Assembly (NCBI GenBank): GCA_020250175.1
Contig: JADCEN010000055.1
Span: 1 to 47,795, forward strand
DNA from: Rhodobacter sp.
Lineage (GTDB): Bacteria; Pseudomonadota; Alphaproteobacteria; Rhodobacterales; Rhodobacteraceae
Direction of reading: 5' to 3'
Length of the DNA: 47,795 nt
The position numbers and the translations under genes are program-made. A model generated the notes under the pieces. The model did not search any database and was not told the DNA's origin. It worked only from the letters and a program-made list of their open reading frames with translations. Of this stretch, positions 42,831-47,795 are shown one piece after another. The first letter of the stretch is position 1. Every line of letters starts with the position of its first letter.

Positions 42831-45778
42831 CGCAGGACAACCGGATTGCAGGCGGTCAGATCGATCGCAGCCGCACGCTTCGCTTTACCTTCGACGGGCT
42901 GCCCTATCAGGGGCATCCCGGCGACACGCTGGCCTCGGCGCTGCTGGCCAATGGTGTGCGGCTGATGGGACGCAGCTTCAAGTATCACCGTCCGCGCGGG
43001 CCGATTGCCGCCGGGTCGGAAGAGCCGAATGCCCTGGTGGAACTGCGCAGCGGCGCGCGGCGCGAACCCAATACGCGGGCCACCACGGTTGAACTGTTCG
43101 ACGGGCTGGAGGCGCAAAGCCAGAACCGCTGGCCATCGCTGAAGTTCGATGCGCTGTCGATCAATGACCGCCTGTCGCCCCTCTTTGCTGCGGGGTTCTA
43201 TTACAAGACCTTCATGTGGCCCGCCGCGTTCTGGGAAAAGCTGTACGAGCCGCTGATCCGGCGTGCCGCCGGTCTTGGGGCGCTGTCGGTGCAGGACGAC
43301 CCTGATGCCTGTGAAAAGGGGTTCCTGCATTGCGACCTGCTGATCATCGGGGCGGGGCCGGCGGGCCTGGCCGCCGCCCTGACGGCGGGGCGCAGCGGGG
43401 CACGGGTGATCCTGGCGGATGAGGATTTCCGCATGGGCGGGCGTCTGAATGCCGAGACGCATACCATCGGCGCGCAATCCGGGGCCGACTGGGCGGCGCA
43501 GGCCGTGGCGGAACTGGCGCAGATCGGGACCGCAAGGCTTCTGCCGCGCACGACCGTGCTGGGGGCTTACGATCACGGCATCTATTCGGCGGTTGAACGC
43601 GTGTCGGATCACCTGGCGGTGCCCTTGCCGGGCAAGCCGCGCCAGACGCTGTGGCGCATCTATGCGCGCCGCGCGATCCTGTGCGGCGGCGCCATCGAGC
43701 GGCCCATCGCCTTTGCAGACAATGACCGCCCCGGCATCCTGCTGGCCGGTGCCTTGCGTGCCTATGCCAACCGCTGGGGCGTGGCCGTGGGGCAGCGGGC
43801 CGCCATCTTCACCAATAACGACGATGGGCTGCGCACGGCGCATGACCTTCGCGCGAAGGGGGTGGAGATTGCCGCAGTGATCGACACACGCCTGGACGGC
43901 CCGCGTCTGGCGGATATGCCCCACTTCCAGGGGGCCACGGTCATCGGGTCGGCGGGCCGCCTGGGGCTTGCCTCGATCACCCTGCGCGAGGCATCGGGCC
44001 AGGTGCGGACCATCCGCTGCACGGCGCTGGGCGTCTCTGGCGGCTGGAACCCGAACCTTGGCCTGACCTCGCACCAGGGCTGCCGCCCGCTGTGGGACGA
44101 GCGCCTTGCAGCCTTCGTGCCGGGTCCGAACGGCCCGCCGGGCCTGAGCGTGGCCGGGGCGGCAGGTGGCCACATGTCCACCCATGCCGCCTTGCAGACC
44201 GGGGCCGACCGCACGGTGCAGGCGCTGTCGGACCTTGGGTTTGCGCCAGTCGCCCCCGAGGTGCCCCAGGCCGAAGACGCACCCCTGTCGATCACCCCGC
44301 TGTGGTATGTGCCCCATGGAAGGGGCCGGGCCTGGATTGATCCGCAGAACGATGTCACCGTCAAGGACATCAAGCTGGCGCATCAGGAAAACTTCCGCTC
44401 GGTCGAACATCTCAAGCGCTATACGACGCTGGGTATGGCGACAGATCAGGGCAAGACCGGCAATGTTCTGGGCCTTGCGATCATGGCCGGGCTGACGGGG
44501 CAAAGCATTCCGCAGACCGGAACCACCGTCTTCCGCCCGCCGCATACGCCCGTTGCCCTGGCCGCGCTGGCGGGCCGGTCCACCGGCGAAGCGTTCCGCC
44601 CGACACGCCTGACCCCGTCGCACCGCTGGGCCGCCGAACAGGGCGCGGTCTTTGTCGAGGTGGGCCTGTGGCTGCGCACGCAATGGCTGCCCCGGCCGGG
44701 GGAAACCACCTGGCGGCAATCGGTGGACCGGGAAGGTCTGGCCACGCGCCGCTCTGTCGGCATCTGCGATGTGACGACGCTGGGCAAGATCGACATCCAG
44801 GGCACGGATGCCGGTCTTTTCCTTGACCGGGTCTATGCCAACAGCTTTTCGACACTTGGCATCGGCAAGGTGCGCTACGGCCTGATGCTGCGCGAAGACG
44901 GCATCGTCTTTGACGATGGCACCACCGCGCGCATGGCCGAGCATGAATATGTCATGACAACGACCACGGCGAACGCCGTCACCGTCTTTCGTCACCTCGA
45001 ATTCTGCCGCCAGTGCCTGTGGCCGGACCTTGATGTTCAGATCATCTCGACCACCGAGGCCTGGGCGCAATATTCGGTCGCCGGTCCCAATGCGCGCAAG
45101 CTGCTGGAAAAGATCGTGGATCAGGACATTTCCGATGCGGCCTTTCCCTATATGGCCTGCGCGGCGATCACGGTTTGCGACGGGTTGCGGGCGCGGCTGT
45201 TCCGCATCTCCTTCTCGGGCGAGCTTGCCTATGAAATCGCCGTGCCGACCCGCTACGGCGATGCGATGATCCGTGCGCTGGTGGCTGCGGGGGCCGAATT
45301 TGACGCCGTGGTCTATGGCACCGAAGCCCTGGGTGTGATGCGGGTGGAAAAGGGCCATGTGGCGGGGAACGAGCTGAACGGCCAATCCACCGCGCTGAAC
45401 ATGGGGCTGGGCAAGATGGTGTCGCGCAAGAAGGACGCCATCGGCATGGTGCTGTCGGCGCGCGAGGGGATGGTGGCCGAAGACGGGCTGCGGCTGGTGG
45501 GGGTGCGACCGGTCGATCCGGCGCAGCCGCTGACGGCGGGCAGCCATTTCCTGGCGCAGGGCGCGCCCGCCACAGCCGCGCATGACGGTGGCTGGCTGAC
45601 CTCGGTGGTCTATTCGCCGAACCTGGGCCATGCCATTGCGCTGGGCTATCTCAGGAACGGCACCGCGCGCTTCGGCGAACGGCTGCGCGCCGTGAACCTG
45701 CTTGCGGGGACCGAAACACTGGTGGAAATCGTCAGCCCGCATTTCATTGACCCGGAAGGGAGCCGCCTTCGTGCCTGA
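42827..45778 (+). CDS. soxA: Sarcosine oxidase alpha subunit-like protein
   Basis: 983 residues starting at GTG 42827, overlapping the delta gene stop (GTGA). The domains in order are a 2Fe-2S-ferredoxin-like N-terminal domain (FTFDGLPYQGHPGDTLASALLANG, about 18-100, with no iron-sulfur cysteines, as in other SoxA), an NAD(P)/FAD-type domain with IIGAGPAGLAAALTAGRSGA near 175-195, and a C-terminal GcvT-type folate domain from about 590 (RQSVDREGLATRRSVGICD, SFSGELAYEIAVP). It binds NAD+ and tetrahydrofolate and makes methylene-THF from the carbon released at the beta subunit. Confidence 0.93.
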   Translation: MTQDNRIAGGQIDRSRTLRFTFDGLPYQGHPGDTLASALLANGVRLMGRSFKYHRPRGPIAAGSEEPNALVELRSGARREPNTRATTVELFDGLEAQSQNRWPSLKFDALSINDRLSPLFAAGFYYKTFMWPAAFWEKLYEPLIRRAAGLGALSVQDDPDACEKGFLHCDLLIIGAGPAGLAAALTAGRSGARVILADEDFRMGGRLNAETHTIGAQSGADWAAQAVAELAQIGTARLLPRTTVLGAYDHGIYSAVERVSDHLAVPLPGKPRQTLWRIYARRAILCGGAIERPIAFADNDRPGILLAGALRAYANRWGVAVGQRAAIFTNNDDGLRTAHDLRAKGVEIAAVIDTRLDGPRLADMPHFQGATVIGSAGRLGLASITLREASGQVRTIRCTALGVSGGWNPNLGLTSHQGCRPLWDERLAAFVPGPNGPPGLSVAGAAGGHMSTHAALQTGADRTVQALSDLGFAPVAPEVPQAEDAPLSITPLWYVPHGRGRAWIDPQNDVTVKDIKLAHQENFRSVEHLKRYTTLGMATDQGKTGNVLGLAIMAGLTGQSIPQTGTTVFRPPHTPVALAALAGRSTGEAFRPTRLTPSHRWAAEQGAVFVEVGLWLRTQWLPRPGETTWRQSVDREGLATRRSVGICDVTTLGKIDIQGTDAGLFLDRVYANSFSTLGIGKVRYGLMLREDGIVFDDGTTARMAEHEYVMTTTTANAVTVFRHLEFCRQCLWPDLDVQIISTTEAWAQYSVAGPNARKLLEKIVDQDISDAAFPYMACAAITVCDGLRARLFRISFSGELAYEIAVPTRYGDAMIRALVAAGAEFDAVVYGTEALGVMRVEKGHVAGNELNGQSTALNMGLGKMVSRKKDAIGMVLSAREGMVAEDGLRLVGVRPVDPAQPLTAGSHFLAQGAPATAAHDGGWLTSVVYSPNLGHAIALGYLRNGTARFGERLRAVNLLAGTETLVEIVSPHFIDPEGSRLRA

Positions 45779-46334
45779 GCATCGCCTTGCCCCGCTGACA
45801 GCCCTGGGTCACCCCGACCTGGTGGTGGTGACCATCGGCCCCGTCACGATTGCCGAGCGTACGGATGTCGCCCTTGCCTCGCTTGCCGCCCGGCGCGGGC
45901 GCGAGGCGGATGTCGCGGCGGCGGCACAGGCCATCGGCCTGCCGCTGCCCGGTCCGGGGTGCCATGCCACCGGCCCGGTCTGGTCCGCCTTCTGGCTTGG
46001 CCCCGGCCAATGGATGGTCGAGGCCGATTTCGAAAGATTCGAGGACATCGTTGCAGCCCTGCGCCCGGCCTTCGGCATAGCCGCGTCGATCACCGAACAG
46101 ACCGATGCCTGGGTGCGCTTCGATCTGGCCGGGGATGATCTGGCGGCCGTCTTTGAACGGCTTTGTGCGCTGGATGTCCGGTCGATGCAGCCGGGCCATG
46201 CCACCCGGACGGTGATCGAACACCTTGGCAGCTTTGTGATCCGGGGCAGGGGCGGCATCACGGTTCTGGGCCCGCGGTCCGCAGCCGGGTCGCTGCACCA
46301 TGCCCTGGTGACAGCCCTGCGCAATGCCTTCTGA
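45771..46334 (+). CDS. soxG: Sarcosine oxidase gamma subunit-like protein
   Basis: 187 residues from GTG 45771 (GGAAGGGAG upstream), overlapping soxA by eight bases. The sequence is weakly conserved, as usual for SoxG: VWSAFWLGPGQWMVEAD near 65-80, ITEQTDAWVRFDLAGDDL near 105-122 and MQPGHATRTVIEHLGSFVIRG near 140-160 match the family pattern of a degenerate GcvT-like fold. Its size and position at the end of the B-D-A-G operon support the call. Confidence 0.85.
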   Translation: MPEHRLAPLTALGHPDLVVVTIGPVTIAERTDVALASLAARRGREADVAAAAQAIGLPLPGPGCHATGPVWSAFWLGPGQWMVEADFERFEDIVAALRPAFGIAASITEQTDAWVRFDLAGDDLAAVFERLCALDVRSMQPGHATRTVIEHLGSFVIRGRGGITVLGPRSAAGSLHHALVTALRNAF

Positions 46335-46430
46335 ACGGACCCTGTCAGGGCAGTGGCATTTCTTCCAGACTGAGGTATGATCACCTGAAGGAAAAATCTG
46401 GCGGTCTGATTTCACCCAAAGGCAACAGCC

Positions 46431-47096
46431 ATGCCCGACGATCTGGAAGACTTTTCCATCACCCTGCCCAAGGGCAAGCCCGTGTTCAATCAGGACCCCC
46501 ACCGTGTGCGGGAGCTGAGCGAGCGCAACCTGGAACTGGCCATCGGGCGAGAGGTGCGGGCCTGCCGCCGCCAGCAGGGCCTGACCGTGGCCGACCTGGC
46601 CGAAGCGACGGGCCTGTCGATCGGAATGCTGTCCAAGATCGAGAATGGCATCACCTCGCCGTCGCTGACCACGCTGCAGATTCTGGCGCATGCCTTTTCC
46701 ACACCGATCACCAGCTTTTTCCGCCGGTTCGAAGAACGGCGCGAGGTGCAGCATGTCAAGGCGGGCGACCATGTGGAGATCGAGCGGCGGGGTACGCGGG
46801 CGGGGCACCAGTACAACCTGCTGGGCCATATCGGATCGAATTCCTCGGGCGTGGTGGTTGAACCCTATCTGATCACCCTGACCGAAGCATCGGATGTGTT
46901 CCCCACCTTCCAGCATGACGGGATCGAACTGCTTTACATGCTGGAGGGCGAGGTGCAGTACCGCCACGGCGACCGATTGTTCCACCTCTGCCCCGGCGAC
47001 AGCCTGTTCTTCGATGCCGATGCCCGGCATGGTCCGGAGGTGCTGGTGAAGCTGCCAGCGCGGTATTTGTCGGTGATATCGTACCCGCAGGCTTAG
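46431..47096 (+). CDS. XRE-cupin transcriptional regulator
   Basis: 221 residues. Helix-turn-helix at about 40-92 (IGREVRACRRQQGLTVADLAEATGLS, then LSKIENG and SLTTLQILAHAF) and a C-terminal cupin from about 145-215 (IELLYMLEGEVQYRHGD and LCPGDSLFFDADARHGPEVL). This PuuR-like architecture senses small metabolites, commonly amino acids, polyamines or methylated amines. It directly follows the sox-like operon on the same strand and is the likely local regulator. The IS5 element begins right after its stop codon; length and ending look normal, so the gene appears intact. Confidence 0.88.
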   Translation: MPDDLEDFSITLPKGKPVFNQDPHRVRELSERNLELAIGREVRACRRQQGLTVADLAEATGLSIGMLSKIENGITSPSLTTLQILAHAFSTPITSFFRRFEERREVQHVKAGDHVEIERRGTRAGHQYNLLGHIGSNSSGVVVEPYLITLTEASDVFPTFQHDGIELLYMLEGEVQYRHGDRLFHLCPGDSLFFDADARHGPEVLVKLPARYLSVISYPQA

Positions 47097-47109
47097 GGCC
47101 TGTTGACGT

Positions 47110-47541
47110 TCATCTCAGGCGAATAACGGTTGCGACGATGGCGATGAACGCGCTGTAGCTTGTGTCTGTCTTGCAGCAGCGCATGGCGATACCCCTGTAT
47201 TCCTTGAGCTTTCCGAAGAAGTTCTCAATCAGATGACGCCATTTGTAGGTGTCCCGGTCGAACTCTGCGGGGAAGCGTCGGTTGGATTTCGGCGGGATGA
47301 CGGCCTCGATCCCGGCCTCTGCCAGCGCTTCGCGGACCCAGTTGGCATCGAACGCCCGGTCTGCAAGCAACTGCCGGCAAGACAGCCCCTCAATCAGCGC
47401 CGCCGTGCCGCGCAGGTCGTGGGCCTGTCCGGGCAGCAGGCAGAAGTCGACGAGGTTGCCGAGGGCATCAGTCAGGGCCATGATCTTGGTTGTTATGCCG
47501 CCGCGAGAGCGTCCGATGGCCTGGCTTTGAGTCCCCCTTTT
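47110..47541 (-). CDS. IS5-family transposase, OrfB part (after -1 frameshift)
   Basis: The frame continues the transposase after a -1 slip at AAAAGGGGG (minus-strand reading of 47533-47541): [18 protein letters not shown], then [33 protein letters not shown] and [30 protein letters not shown] (landmarks RHLIENFF and KEYR with the catalytic Glu of the DDE triad). It ends VIRLR and TGA at 47110-47112. All typical features are present, so the element may be active. Confidence 0.85.
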   Translation of the reverse strand, partial: KRGTQSQAIGRSRGGITTKIMALTDALGNLVDFCLLPGQAHDLRGTAALIEGLSCRQLLADRAFDANWVREALAEAGIEAVIPPKSNRRFPAEFDRDTYKWRHLIENFFGKLKEYRGIAMRCCKTDTSYSAFIAIVATVIRLR

Positions 47542-47795
47542 GAGCCCTGTCCGTGACGGTGGACCTTGACGATACTGCCGTCGATCATAGTGTATTCAAA
47601 GTCGGCGTCTTCGGCTAACGCTCTGAACATACGATAGAATGCATCAGCCTTCACCCATCTGCGGAACCGCTTGAAGACCGTGTTCCACTTGCCGAACTCC
47701 TCCGGCAGGTCACGCCATGGACAGCCCGTCCGGGCGATCCAGAGCACCGCTTCCACAAAAAGCCGCGGATCAGGTCCAGTGCGACCGGGGTCACA
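47493..47795 (-). CDS. IS5-family transposase, OrfA part (5' end outside window)
   Basis: The frame enters from the right edge ([18 protein letters not shown]) and runs through [20 protein letters not shown] and [20 protein letters not shown], which holds the first catalytic Asp (MIDGS), to a stop at 47493-47495. The start codon is not in the window. OrfA overlaps OrfB at the AAAAGGGGG slippery run, so a full transposase arises by -1 frameshift as in other IS427-type elements. Confidence 0.85.
   Translation of the reverse strand, partial: CDPGRTGPDPRLFVEAVLWIARTGCPWRDLPEEFGKWNTVFKRFRRWVKADAFYRMFRALAEDADFEYTMIDGSIVKVHRHGQGSKGGLKARPSDALAAA

Larger units (their letters stand above)
47097..47795 (-). 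mobile_element. IS5-family (IS427-type) insertion sequence, cut by window edge
   Basis: The element starts at or just before GGCCTGTTGACGTTCATCTC, immediately after the regulator's stop codon, and runs off the right edge. It encodes a transposase in two overlapping frames on the minus strand. The outer end and the target duplication are outside the window, so the terminal inverted repeat cannot be verified. Confidence 0.8.

Noticed and set aside
47493-47541. IS5 transposase as a frameshifted pseudogene
   Set aside because: The two frames overlap at an AAAAGGGGG run in the normal place for programmed -1 frameshifting in this IS group, so the arrangement looks regular.
1-47795. CRISPR arrays, rRNA genes, complete tRNA genes, phage genes
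   Set aside because: Looked for by eye. No regular spaced repeats, rRNA-like blocks, complete cloverleaf or phage structural genes were seen. The only tRNA-like signal is the half at 1395-1437.

Overview
The window is high-GC DNA with dense, co-directional operons and frequent 4-base ATGA overlaps. Protein families and intergenic motifs (for example the CCGAGGGTATTT-type motif near 27,031 and GGGGGC hairpins) look like an alphaproteobacterium of the Rhodobacteraceae/Paracoccaceae type. This is an inference from protein resemblance and sequence style; there is no rRNA in the window. A housekeeping valS gene argues that at least the right half is chromosomal. The left 25 kb is bounded by insertion-sequence remnants (IS3 at 1-140, IS21-type istA at 24,456) and looks accessory.

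Layout. (1) 1-1607: an IS3-family right end, a decayed DUF6880 gene and a non-coding stretch with a tRNA-like 3' half. (2) 7198 down to 1608, minus strand: a six-gene operon with a LacI-type regulator, a complete binding-protein-dependent ABC importer and a calcineurin-like phosphodiesterase. A perfect 14-bp LacI palindrome sits just before the regulator's start. (3) 22924 down to 7472, minus strand, plus a divergent gene at 23069-24178: sixteen genes that read as one catabolic system. It has a maltose-type ABC importer, a HisD-family dehydrogenase, four double-domain NTF2/SnoaL-like proteins, an SDR, an embedded LacI regulator, a bicupin, two alpha/beta hydrolases, a MetE-C-type (zinc) enzyme and an RraA/HMG-aldolase-like protein. 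Two LacI-type operators lie in the divergent promoter region. I do not recognise this gene set as a described pathway, and it is the best candidate here for an undescribed system.

(4) 24,179-25,300: transposon debris. (5) 25,304-31,657: DUF305 protein, HisC-like aminotransferase, valS with two unusual in-frame insertions, and two membrane proteins (one ABA4-like). (6) 31,759-38,577: TetR and Lrp regulators, then a plus-strand polyamine-flavoured group with an ornithine decarboxylase-type enzyme, an orphan molybdopterin oxidase large subunit, a DUF2235 hydrolase and N-carbamoylputrescine amidase.

(7) 38,675-47,096: a tetrahydrofolate-linked N-methyl amino acid oxidation locus. It has a heterotetrameric sarcosine oxidase set (soxBDAG-like), a divergent DUF1989-GcvT fusion and an XRE-cupin regulator. 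Its delta subunit has no cysteine and so lacks the zinc site of known SoxD. (8) 47,097-end: an IS5-family element with a -1 frameshift arrangement, cut by the window edge.
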